From: Angomonas ambiguus
Lineage: Eukaryota; Euglenozoa; Kinetoplastea; Trypanosomatida; Trypanosomatidae
Reading direction: 5' to 3'
Length of the DNA stretch: 64,000 nt
Assembly: GCA_019695575.1 (NCBI GenBank)
Contig: JADNSB010000001.1
Location: 186,001 to 250,000, forward strand
Below are positions 48,900 through 57,888 of this stretch, in pieces; the stretch's first letter is position 1; each line of letters opens with the position of its first letter. The translations under genes were made by a program, and so were the position numbers. The notes under the pieces were generated by a model. The model was not told the DNA's origin, ran no database searches, and was given only the letters and a program-made list of their open reading frames with translations.

Positions 48900-50270
48900 A
48901 TGATGATTAATAAATCAAAAGATTTAGATTATCTACGTACTCCACCTCATTCAATAGAAGCAGAACAATCTGTGTTGGGTGGATTATTTATAGATAATAG
49001 TGCTTGGGATAAAGTATCTGATGTTATAAAAGAAGAAGATTTTTATAAAAATGAGCATAAAATCATATGGAAGCATATAGAAAAATTAATCGGTGCTGAT
49101 CGCCCAGTTGATATTATTACAATTAATGATTCGTTGTTAAATTCAGGAAAATCAGAAGATGTTGGTGGTATAGAATATCTTAATGCATTAGCTCACAATA
49201 CACCTTCTGCCGCAAATATACGTAGATATGCAGAAATAGTTCATGAACACGCTATTTTAAGAAAACTAATTACTATATCAGAAGAAATATCAGAGAATGC
49301 TTTAAATACAAAAGGAAAGGATGCGAAACAAATATTAGATGAAGCAGAAGCGAAGGTTTTTAGAATAGCACAAGACAGAATATCTAATTTTATTGGTTTT
49401 CAAGAAATACAACCTTTATTATCTCAAGTAGTAGAAAGAATAGACGAATTGTATAGTCGAGATAGCGATTCTGATATTACAGGAGTTCCTACTGGTTTTA
49501 TAGATTTAGATAAAATGACATCTGGTTTACAACCAGGAGATCTAATTGTTGTGGCTGGTCGTCCTTCTATGGGCAAAACTGCTTTTTCTATGAATATAGG
49601 AGAATATGTTTCAATAGAACATGGTTTACCAGTAGCTATTTTTTCTATGGAGATGAGTGCTACTCAATTAGCTATGAGAATGCTCGGATCTATTGGAGTA
49701 ATAGACCAACATAAAATTAGAACAGGCAGATTAACTGAAGAAGATTGGCCAAAGATAACTAATGCTATACAAAATATGCAAGATGCTCAACTTTATATAG
49801 ATGAATCACCTGCATTAAATGTGATGGAAGTAAGAGCAAAAACTAGAAGATTATCACGCCAATGTGGACAGCTAGGCTTAGTTATAATAGATTATATGCA
49901 GTTAATGTCTGGTAATGGAGAAGAGAATAGGGCTACAGAAATTTCTGAAATTAGTCGCTCATTGAAAGGTCTAGCAAAAGAATTAAATTGTCCTTTGATA
50001 GCTTTATCACAGTTAAATCGTAGTTTAGAACAAAGACAAAATAAAAGACCAGTTATGAGTGACCTAAGAGAATCAGGTGCAATAGAACAAGATGCTGATT
50101 TGATTTTGTTTATATATAGAGATGAAATATATAATCCTGATTCACAAGAAAAAGGAATAGCAGAAATTATTATAGGAAAACAAAGAAATGGTCCTATTGG
50201 TACTATTAAGTTAACATTCCAAGGACCTACAACGAGATTTTTAAATTTTGCTAATGCATCAGCTATTTAA
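48900..50270 (+). CDS. dnaB: replicative DNA helicase DnaB
   Basis: Hexameric 5'-3' helicase of the replication fork. The 456 aa protein has the N-terminal dimerisation domain (1-110, with PPHSIEAEQSVLGGL) and the RecA-like motor domain with Walker A GRPSMGKTAF (about 220-229), the IIDYMQLM Walker B and SDLRESGAIEQDAD. Two consecutive ATGs open the frame. Its 3' end overlaps the convergent pdxA by 8 bases. Confidence 0.97.
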   Translation: MMINKSKDLDYLRTPPHSIEAEQSVLGGLFIDNSAWDKVSDVIKEEDFYKNEHKIIWKHIEKLIGADRPVDIITINDSLLNSGKSEDVGGIEYLNALAHNTPSAANIRRYAEIVHEHAILRKLITISEEISENALNTKGKDAKQILDEAEAKVFRIAQDRISNFIGFQEIQPLLSQVVERIDELYSRDSDSDITGVPTGFIDLDKMTSGLQPGDLIVVAGRPSMGKTAFSMNIGEYVSIEHGLPVAIFSMEMSATQLAMRMLGSIGVIDQHKIRTGRLTEEDWPKITNAIQNMQDAQLYIDESPALNVMEVRAKTRRLSRQCGQLGLVIIDYMQLMSGNGEENRATEISEISRSLKGLAKELNCPLIALSQLNRSLEQRQNKRPVMSDLRESGAIEQDADLILFIYRDEIYNPDSQEKGIAEIIIGKQRNGPIGTIKLTFQGPTTRFLNFANASAI

Positions 50271-51267
50271 TATTATGCTTAAATATATCTATTGCTGTAT
50301 TAATAGCAGTTAATAAAGAATCCGGGTTTGCTGTGCCATTTTTCCAAGCAATATCAAATGCGGTTCCATGATCAACGCTAGTTCTAATTATTGGCAATCC
50401 TAGTGTTATATTAACACCACTATCTATGCCTAAATATTTTATTGGAATTAATCCTTGATCGTGGTATTGCGCAACTACTATATCAAACTTTCCAGCTCTT
50501 GCTTGCATAAAGACTGTATCTCCTGGCAATGGACCAGATACATTTATGCCTTCACTTCTTGCTTTATTTATAGCTGGAATAATAAATTTAATTTCTTCAG
50601 TGCCGAATTTACCATTTTCTCCAGCATGAGGGTTAAGACCAGATACAGCTATACGAGGTTTTTTGATGCCAAGCATTTGACATGCGTGATATGCCATTTT
50701 TATAGAATTTAATTCTGATAGAATGCTTATGTTATTACTTACATGAGATAAAGGTATATGGATTGTAACCAATATGATTCTTAAGGAATCGTTAATCATC
50801 ATCATATTGAATTTCTTGCTATTAGTTAATTTAGCTAATAATTCTGTATGTCCTGGAAAATTTATATTGGCTTTAGCAAAAGATTCTTTATTTATAGGGC
50901 ATGTTACTATTGCCTGTATTTTCCCAGATAGAGCATCATTAACTGCATTTTTAATAAAATTATATGAAGAAATTCCTGCTATTTCACTAACTATTGATGG
51001 TTTAAAATCATTTGGTTTTATTTCATAAGAATTAATAATATTTAGATAAGAATTATCATCAATGAAATTATTAGAAAATGCTTCTTTAGAATTTAATAAT
51101 CTAATGTTTATTTTTTTTCCTATTAGTTTAGCTGCCTTATTAATAATGTAAGGGTCGCCATAAACAATTGTTGGCACCAAAAATTTGGCTAGAAATGCTT
51201 TTACAATAATTTCAGGACCGATTCCAAATGGATCGCCCATAGTTATTCCTATAACTGGTAGTTTCAT
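50263..51267 (-). CDS. pdxA: 4-hydroxythreonine-4-phosphate dehydrogenase
   Basis: NAD-dependent step of the DXP-dependent pyridoxal phosphate pathway, which uses DXP made by Dxs. The 334 aa protein has GITMGDPFGIGPEIIVKAF at the N-terminus, FPGHTELLAKL and the metal-binding AVSGLNPHAGENG and QYHDQGLIPIK segments. It converges with dnaB, overlapping by 8 bases, and lies downstream of the bcp and Mth938-type genes on the same strand. Confidence 0.95.
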   Translation of the reverse strand: MKLPVIGITMGDPFGIGPEIIVKAFLAKFLVPTIVYGDPYIINKAAKLIGKKINIRLLNSKEAFSNNFIDDNSYLNIINSYEIKPNDFKPSIVSEIAGISSYNFIKNAVNDALSGKIQAIVTCPINKESFAKANINFPGHTELLAKLTNSKKFNMMMINDSLRIILVTIHIPLSHVSNNISILSELNSIKMAYHACQMLGIKKPRIAVSGLNPHAGENGKFGTEEIKFIIPAINKARSEGINVSGPLPGDTVFMQARAGKFDIVVAQYHDQGLIPIKYLGIDSGVNITLGLPIIRTSVDHGTAFDIAWKNGTANPDSLLTAINTAIDIFKHNIK

Positions 51268-51286
51268 ATTAATGATATAAAGACTA

Positions 51287-51760
51287 TTAATTATTAAATG
51301 TTTTATCTAGAAAATCTAATACTTGTATAGCATGATTATCAACTTTTATTTTACGCCACTCCATTATAATATTACCTTCAATATTGATTAGAAAAGTGCT
51401 TCTTTCTAAACTATGTACAGTTTTACCACATATATTTTTCTTTTTTAAAACATTATACAAAGAACATATATTTTGGTTTTGATCAGATATAAGAGGGAAT
51501 GGTAATGAGAATTTTGATTTAAAATTCTCATGTGATTTAATACTATCTCTGGATACTCCTAAAACCTCTGTATTTCTTAGCGAAAATTCTTCATATAAAT
51601 CTTTAAATTCTAGATTCTCCTTAGTACATCCAGGTGTGTTGTCTTTAGGATAAAAAAAAAGTATTAAATTTTTTTTATGAATATAATCATCTAGTCTAAT
51701 TAAACCTATTGTGCTATATTCTTGAAATTTTGGAGCTGGTTTAATAATAAAATTATTCAT
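51287..51760 (-). CDS. bcp: thiol peroxidase of the Bcp/PrxQ family
   Basis: Reduces peroxides with a peroxidatic cysteine. The 157 aa protein has FFYPKDNTPGCTKE with the peroxidatic Cys at about 45. The resolving cysteine that E. coli Bcp has five residues later is not there, so it would act as a 1-Cys enzyme or use another cysteine (Cys82, Cys94 region). It lies between pdxA and the Mth938-domain gene with 2-base spacing to the latter, suggesting a transcription unit. Confidence 0.9.
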   Translation of the reverse strand: MNNFIIKPAPKFQEYSTIGLIRLDDYIHKKNLILFFYPKDNTPGCTKENLEFKDLYEEFSLRNTEVLGVSRDSIKSHENFKSKFSLPFPLISDQNQNICSLYNVLKKKNICGKTVHSLERSTFLINIEGNIIMEWRKIKVDNHAIQVLDFLDKTFNN

Positions 51761-51762
51761 GA

Positions 51763-52206
51763 TTAAATATCATCACTCATAGGAATAGCAGCAAAAATGA
51801 CCTCTCTATTATTTAATATTGACATATTATAAGTATATATTGCTGATCTAGTATTCATGATTTCCACACCAATACCTTTTTTATATAGTGGCAATAATGC
51901 ATCATTATCTATAACCTCATAGGAATTTCCAGTTCCTATTAATAGAAATTCAGGCAAATATCTCTTACGTTCTATTTCTAATTTTCCTTGTTTAGCAACA
52001 TCGTTGTAAAAATTATATAATAACAACATAATTTTTTCTGATGTTATATCACTATATTTACCTACCTCCCAATTTTGTATATTTCCTATTTTTCCAAAGA
52101 AAATTGAGCCAATATATTTTTCTTTATTAACAGTTATAAAACCATTACCATAAGAATCAATTATATTTACGGATTCCATATTTTCTAAATGCAACTTCAA
52201 CTTCAA
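51763..52206 (-). CDS. Mth938-like domain protein (DUF498)
   Basis: 147 aa protein of the Mth938/Xcc1710 family (relatives of mitochondrial assembly factor NDUFAF3). Features: an N-terminal segment ending GNGFITVNKEKYIGS and the core PEFLLIGTGNSYEVID, LLPLYKKGIGVEIMNTRSA. No catalytic residues are known for the family; a role near membrane-protein or respiratory-complex biogenesis is suggested from the eukaryotic relatives only. It begins the minus-strand group with bcp and pdxA, as in Bordetella relatives. Confidence 0.82.
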   Translation of the reverse strand: MKLKLHLENMESVNIIDSYGNGFITVNKEKYIGSIFFGKIGNIQNWEVGKYSDITSEKIMLLLYNFYNDVAKQGKLEIERKRYLPEFLLIGTGNSYEVIDNDALLPLYKKGIGVEIMNTRSAIYTYNMSILNNREVIFAAIPMSDDI

Positions 52207-52396
52207 ATCCTTTTTTATTAAGCAGTATTTTTTTAATTATTTTTTATAAAAACTGTAATTTAATTATAAAGTTAAACAAGTATGTATTTTTATGTATGCT
52301 AAATAATAATTATGTCTTTGATAAGTATATTACAATATGAATAAGCTCATGTTATTATTTAATTTAAATTGATGTAGTTATATATATTTTAACAAA

Positions 52397-53719
52397 ATGG
52401 TGGTGTTAATGGATTCTATAAAAGTTGGCCTGCTTGGTATGGGTGTTGTAGGTAGTGGCACTTGGACTGTTTTAGACCGAAATGCAAAAGAAATAGCAAG
52501 ACGTGCTGGTAGAAATATAGAAATTTCTAAAATTGCTACTTTGAATGTAGATCATGCTCGTTCTTTAGTCAATGGTAAAACTGAAGTTATTGAAAATGCT
52601 TACGATATAGTAAGAGATCCTAATATTGATATAGTTGTTGAATTGATAGGTGGTGATACTATAGCTTTAGATTTAGTAAAAGAAGCTATTGATAATGGTA
52701 AACATGTAGTTACTGCCAATAAAGCCATGTTAGCAAAACATGGTAATGAGATATTTGCAAAAGCTTCATCGAAAGGAGTAATAGTTGCTTTTGAAGCAGC
52801 TGTTGCTGGTGGAATACCAATTATAAAAGCAATCAGAGAAGGTTTAACTGCTAATCGTATAAAATTTATAGCTGGTATCATTAATGGCACTACTAATTTT
52901 ATATTATCTGAAATGAGGAATACAGGATTGCCATTTAAAGAAGTATTATCTAAAGCTCAGAAACTGGGATATGCAGAGGCTGACCCAACTTTTGATATCG
53001 AAGGAGTAGATGCTGCTCATAAACTAACATTATTAGCTTCATTATCTTTTGGCATTCCTGTTCAATTCCAGAGTGCTTATATTGAAGGTATTTCTCAACT
53101 TTCTTCAGATGATATAACTTATGCGGAAAAATTAGGTTATCGCATAAAGTTATTAGCGATAACTAAATATAGAGCAGATGGTATTGAATTAAGAGTACAT
53201 CCAGCTTTAATATCATCATCTTGTTTATTAGCTAATGTAGAAGGTGCTATGAATGCAGTATTTGTAAAAGGTGATGCGGTTGGACCAACACTATATTACG
53301 GTCAAGGAGCAGGTGGTGAGCCTACAGCTTCAGCAGTTATTGCTGATTTAGTAGATGTAACTCGTCTTCAAACAGCAGACCCAGGTAATAGAGTTCCTCA
53401 TTTAGCATTTCAGCCAGATGCTCTATCAGACGCACGTATTTTACCAATAGAGTTAATTTCTACATCATATTATCTAAGGCTAAGGGTTATAGATCAGCCT
53501 GGGGTTCTATCTGAAATATCGAAAATCTTAGCTGTTTCTAACATATCTATTGGTTCTATGATACAAGAAATATGCTCTAATAGTAAAAATGAAGCAGATA
53601 TAATATTTATAACTCATGAATCTATAGAGAGAAATATTAATCAAGCTATTAAACAAATCGAATCCCTACCTGTAGTACAATCAAAAGTGACTAGATTAAG
53701 AATAGAAAGCATTAATTAA
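52397..53719 (+). CDS. hom: homoserine dehydrogenase
   Basis: Reduces aspartate semialdehyde to homoserine for threonine/methionine. The 440 aa protein has an N-terminal NAD(P) fold (GLLGMGVVGSGTW), a catalytic core with AAVAGGIPIIKAIREGL and GYAEADPTFDIEGVDAAHK, and a C-terminal ACT domain (about 355-440, DQPGVLSEISKILA) for feedback by threonine. An ATG at 52409 with GGTGGTG just upstream is an alternative start four residues in. thrC, its usual neighbour, is absent. Confidence 0.96.
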   Translation: MVVLMDSIKVGLLGMGVVGSGTWTVLDRNAKEIARRAGRNIEISKIATLNVDHARSLVNGKTEVIENAYDIVRDPNIDIVVELIGGDTIALDLVKEAIDNGKHVVTANKAMLAKHGNEIFAKASSKGVIVAFEAAVAGGIPIIKAIREGLTANRIKFIAGIINGTTNFILSEMRNTGLPFKEVLSKAQKLGYAEADPTFDIEGVDAAHKLTLLASLSFGIPVQFQSAYIEGISQLSSDDITYAEKLGYRIKLLAITKYRADGIELRVHPALISSSCLLANVEGAMNAVFVKGDAVGPTLYYGQGAGGEPTASAVIADLVDVTRLQTADPGNRVPHLAFQPDALSDARILPIELISTSYYLRLRVIDQPGVLSEISKILAVSNISIGSMIQEICSNSKNEADIIFITHESIERNINQAIKQIESLPVVQSKVTRLRIESIN

Positions 53720-53733
53720 TTATATATAACAAG

Positions 53734-53783
53734 CAAGTAGTGTAATATTTAATATATTATATAGTGAAATATCACGCTACTTG
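53734..53783. terminator. bidirectional terminator between hom and fbp
   Basis: Arms 53734-53750 and 53767-53783 form a 17-position stem with one wobble and one mismatch in either strand's RNA; the loop is 16 bases of AT. T runs follow on the plus side. It lies in the 70-base gap between convergent hom and fbp and can serve both. Confidence 0.65.
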
Positions 53784-53789
53784 TTTTTA

Positions 53790-54776
53790 TTATAGATAAT
53801 ATTTTTTTATAATTTCCACTTCTATTCTTGAACCTAAAATTACCCCAATTCTTTCATGTAATTTCTTTGGTTCTATTTCTAAAATAGATTCTATACCATT
53901 GGTTGATAATCCTCCGGCTTGTTCAATTAAAAAACTCATTGGGTTAACTTCATACATAAGTCTAAGCTTGCCGTTAATTGAATTTAAGTCTTTAGGATAT
54001 AGGAAGACTCCACCTCTTTTTAGGATTCTATGAATGTCAGCAACCATTGATCCAACCCAACGCATATTATATTTCTTATTTAATGGTCCATCAGTTCCAG
54101 TAAGGCAGTCTTCTATATATTGTTTTATTTTAGAATCCCAGAGTTTCATATTAGAGGCATTAATTGAAAATTCTGAACTATTTGGAGGTATAGTCATTTT
54201 TTCTTCTTTCAGAATCCACTCATTATCATGATTTAAAATAAAAAATAAAACTCCTTCTCCAAGAGATAAAACTAAATTAGTTTGTGGCCCATATATTATA
54301 TAACCTGCTGCAATTTGTTTTTTTCCTTTTTGTAGAAAATTTTTTTCTGTAATAGGATTATCATTGTAATCAGTTTTTAATATAGAAAATATTGTGCCAA
54401 TAGATATGTTTACATCTATATTTGATGATCCATCTAAAGGATCAAATAATAGCAGATAGTTACCTTTGGTATATGAATTTGGTATTTCATGTATTGTTTC
54501 TATTTCTTCAGAAGCTATACCTGCTAAACAAGATATACATTCCGCATCTTTTATAATTAATTCATTAGCAATAATATCTAATTTTTTTTGTTGTTCTCCT
54601 TGAATATTAATAGTATTGGATTCAGAAAAAATATCAGATTCATTCCCATTTCTAATAATAGAATTAATCTTTTTGCAAGAATTAGTAATTGTATTTAATA
54701 AAATCAATAAATTTCTATCTATCTTATAACAATCAAGCTGTTTTTTTAAAAAAGTTGATAGAGTTATATTATTCAA
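53790..54776 (-). CDS. fbp: fructose-1,6-bisphosphatase, class I
   Basis: Gluconeogenic hydrolysis of fructose 1,6-bisphosphate. At 328 aa it has the metal-binding segment LFDPLDGSSNIDVN (about 110-123), RWVGSMVADIHRILKRGG and YEVNPMSFLIEQAGG. It sits 10 bases downstream of pepN on the minus strand, the Bordetella order (pepN-fbp), and ends at the terminator shared with hom. Kept gluconeogenesis suggests the cell makes sugar phosphates from smaller carbon compounds (inference). Confidence 0.96.
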   Translation of the reverse strand: MNNITLSTFLKKQLDCYKIDRNLLILLNTITNSCKKINSIIRNGNESDIFSESNTINIQGEQQKKLDIIANELIIKDAECISCLAGIASEEIETIHEIPNSYTKGNYLLLFDPLDGSSNIDVNISIGTIFSILKTDYNDNPITEKNFLQKGKKQIAAGYIIYGPQTNLVLSLGEGVLFFILNHDNEWILKEEKMTIPPNSSEFSINASNMKLWDSKIKQYIEDCLTGTDGPLNKKYNMRWVGSMVADIHRILKRGGVFLYPKDLNSINGKLRLMYEVNPMSFLIEQAGGLSTNGIESILEIEPKKLHERIGVILGSRIEVEIIKKYYL

Positions 54777-54786
54777 ATAATTCTCC

Positions 54787-57549
54787 TTAAAAAATATTCA
54801 AGGCTTTTGAAACAATTTCAAAAGTATTTCTTGATAAATTATTATTTTTATAAACAATCTCAATTGCATCATGCATTTGAGATTTTAACTCAGGAACAAA
54901 ACAATGCCAATTATCTAAAGCTCTAGCTAGCCTAGCGGCAACTTCTGGATTTATCCTATCCAGGCTAATGACTTGTTCAGCCCAATATCGATATCCTGAG
55001 CCATCATGTTTATGCATATGCAAATAATTTTTGAAACAAAATTGAAAAACTAATGATCTTACTCTGTTTGGGTTTTGGGGAACAAAATCAGGGTGCTCCA
55101 TCAAGCATTTAATTTCTTTAAGTCCAGTATATCTAGAGGAGGATTGTATTGCAAACCACTTATCTATTACTAAATTATTGTTTTTCCATTTGTTATAAAA
55201 ATATAATTTTGCTTTATTTGCTTTATTTTTATCTCCAAAATTTAATAATTTCCAGAGCATAGCAATAGAATCTGTCATATTTTTAGAACTATAGAAGTAG
55301 TTTTCAATTTTATCTTCAATATAATTATTTCCTCCTGCTATAAGATATTTTAAAATTAAATTTCTTAATAAACGATTATTTGCTAAGCTAGGATTATATA
55401 TTTCTGAAGTAACTAATTCTGCATTTTTAAGCTGTTCGAATTTAGATAAAAAACAGTCTGACAATTCAGATCCTATTTTTTTAATTAAAGCCCAACGAGT
55501 ATTTGTTATTAAAATAGGATCTATAATTTTTACATGGTTAAATAATGTGCTTTCATTAGGAATAGTTAAGAGTTTTGCACAATAGGAATTATCTAAATTT
55601 TTATTTAATATTATTTTTTTTAAAGTTTCAAAATATTCTTCATTTATTTCTAAAACAGAACTTTTGTTGCTAACATTTTCTAATATTTGGCGAATACTTA
55701 ATTCTTGTAGCGCTTCCCATCGAGCAAAATAATCTTTGTCATGGTTAGCTAGTATATATAGTTCATTGTTACTATAACTATAATTTACTTTAACTGGTGC
55801 TGAGAAGTTTCTTAATAATGAAGGAATAGGCTGATTCTCTATATATTTAAAAGTCCATATTTGAGTCTTTTTATATAGTTCAAGAATAATAGTATCTTTA
55901 GCATGATAATAATCTTTATTATCAGTTTCTACTACTAGATCTATACTATTTCCATTATAGTCTAAAAAACCAATAGCAAAAGGTATATAAAAAGGTTTTT
56001 TTTCTTTCAAAAAAAACTGGTTATTATTTTCTATACCGACAAAATCACATTCTTGTGTAAGTGTAACTATGCATATGTTTTTATTTTGATCATATTTTAT
56101 AGATACACTAACAATAGGAGTTCCTGCTTGTTTATACCAATTCTTGAATATGTTAAAATCGCAATCTCTATCATTGATTGAATTAAAGCTCATTTCATAA
56201 TATATAGGTTGCATAACATCTAAAAAATCGTCACAAGTTATAGCTTTACCATCATAAAGACTAAAATATTTATTTATACCTTTTAAAAAATTTTCATCAC
56301 CTAAAACATTATTTAGCATTCTGATTATTTCTGCTCCTTTCTCATAGATAGTAGAAGTATAAAAATTACTTATTTCTTGATAATTATCAGGACGTATAGG
56401 ATGTGCCATAGGGCTAGAATCTTCTGGGAATTGATTTGATCTTAAATTAATAGTATCATCAATGCGTTTTACAGCTTTTACCGTTAGTTTTGTTTCTGCG
56501 TCTGTAACCAAGTCAGATATTACATCGCTAAAAAATTCTTGTTCACGAAAAACCGTAAGACCTTCTTTTAAACTTAATTGGAACCAATCTCTGCATGTAA
56601 CTCTATTTCCTGTCCAATTATGGAAATATTCGTGACCTATTACAGTAATTATATTTTCATAATCAGAATCTGTAGCTGTATTTTCATCTGCTAATATGTA
56701 TGATGAATTAAAAATATTTAAACCTTTATTTTCCATGGCTCCCATATTAAAATCATTGACAGCTACTATCATATATTGATCTAAATCTAGTTTTAAATTA
56801 TATCTATATTCATCCCATCTGATAGCTTTAATTAGCGAATACATTGCCCATTCTGTTTGATTTTGGAATTTTGGATCGCTATAAATTTGTAAAGTCGCTA
56901 TTTTACCATCTATCGTTTTTATTTTCTTTTCTAAACATGAAAATTCACCAACAACTAATGCAAATAAATAACTAGGCTTTGGAAAAGGATCTTCCCAAAT
57001 GTTTTCCTTTTTTCCATTAGCTAATATCTTAGTGCTTATTAAATTGCCATTAGAAAGTAATGTAGAATATTTTGCATCTGCAATTAATGTAACTAAATAT
57101 TTTGACATTACATCAGGCCTGTCTGGGAAACAAGTTATTTTTCTAAATCCTTCTGGTTCACACTGAGTGATAAAATTTTTATTAGATAAATACAATCCCA
57201 TCATAGTTAAATTTTTTGATGGAAAACATTTTGTTACTATGGTTAAAATTCCAGTATCAGGAAATTTTTTAATAAGCAAAAAATCCTTTTGTATTATATA
57301 GTTATTATTATTTAGTTTTTTATTATTCAAAATAACATCTATTAATACTAACTCATTAAAATCTGCATTTAAATATAAAAAATCATCCTGAAATTTTATT
57401 TTTCTTTGTATTTCCATTGTGTTTGTAACTATAGTACAATTTTCATCAAGATTTATTTGCAAATCAACTTTTTTAAAAAAAAAAGGAAATTCTTTGTAAT
57501 CAAAACGATTTATAGTTATTGGTTTTTTAATTTTTTTTATTGGTAGCAT
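54787..57549 (-). CDS. pepN: aminopeptidase N
   Basis: M1-family zinc metallopeptidase that removes N-terminal residues from peptides. At 920 aa it has the N-terminal beta domain, the GAMENKG exopeptidase motif and the zinc site HEYFHNW plus the downstream Glu (LKEGLTVFREQEF), and the alpha-solenoid C-terminal domain. An unbroken run of ten A (57475-57484 on the plus strand, T on the coding strand) encodes the FFF region near residue 24. Divergent from tldD. Confidence 0.96.
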   Translation of the reverse strand: MLPIKKIKKPITINRFDYKEFPFFFKKVDLQINLDENCTIVTNTMEIQRKIKFQDDFLYLNADFNELVLIDVILNNKKLNNNNYIIQKDFLLIKKFPDTGILTIVTKCFPSKNLTMMGLYLSNKNFITQCEPEGFRKITCFPDRPDVMSKYLVTLIADAKYSTLLSNGNLISTKILANGKKENIWEDPFPKPSYLFALVVGEFSCLEKKIKTIDGKIATLQIYSDPKFQNQTEWAMYSLIKAIRWDEYRYNLKLDLDQYMIVAVNDFNMGAMENKGLNIFNSSYILADENTATDSDYENIITVIGHEYFHNWTGNRVTCRDWFQLSLKEGLTVFREQEFFSDVISDLVTDAETKLTVKAVKRIDDTINLRSNQFPEDSSPMAHPIRPDNYQEISNFYTSTIYEKGAEIIRMLNNVLGDENFLKGINKYFSLYDGKAITCDDFLDVMQPIYYEMSFNSINDRDCDFNIFKNWYKQAGTPIVSVSIKYDQNKNICIVTLTQECDFVGIENNNQFFLKEKKPFYIPFAIGFLDYNGNSIDLVVETDNKDYYHAKDTIILELYKKTQIWTFKYIENQPIPSLLRNFSAPVKVNYSYSNNELYILANHDKDYFARWEALQELSIRQILENVSNKSSVLEINEEYFETLKKIILNKNLDNSYCAKLLTIPNESTLFNHVKIIDPILITNTRWALIKKIGSELSDCFLSKFEQLKNAELVTSEIYNPSLANNRLLRNLILKYLIAGGNNYIEDKIENYFYSSKNMTDSIAMLWKLLNFGDKNKANKAKLYFYNKWKNNNLVIDKWFAIQSSSRYTGLKEIKCLMEHPDFVPQNPNRVRSLVFQFCFKNYLHMHKHDGSGYRYWAEQVISLDRINPEVAARLARALDNWHCFVPELKSQMHDAIEIVYKNNNLSRNTFEIVSKALNIF

Positions 57550-57888
57550 ATTTATTTTGTTTATCGTTAATTAAAGTGAAATCTTCAATGAAATATTATT
57601 ATCAATAACAATTCTAGGTTATTACTGATAAGTAATTAATAACATGATTAGCCTATTAAGTTAGAAAATTTAGTCTTTTTGTAAATCTATTGAGTTATTA
57701 AATAATTAAATTTTAAACTATTTAGCTTTATTTAAAGGTAAGAGTATTTAATAATCACAATTTTATAACTTAGAACGGAGTTTTGATTCTAGAATTTTGC
57801 TAGCCAAACTAAAAATAGTTTACTAGTCTTTTATAGTAAAATAAAACTATCAATTGTGACAAATACAATACATAGATAAGAATCATAT
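57550..57888. other. divergent intergenic region pepN / tldD
   Basis: 339 bases without an open frame of note. It should contain promoters for pepN (minus) and tldD (plus); none is convincing enough to place. No tRNA or strong hairpin seen. Confidence 0.4.
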
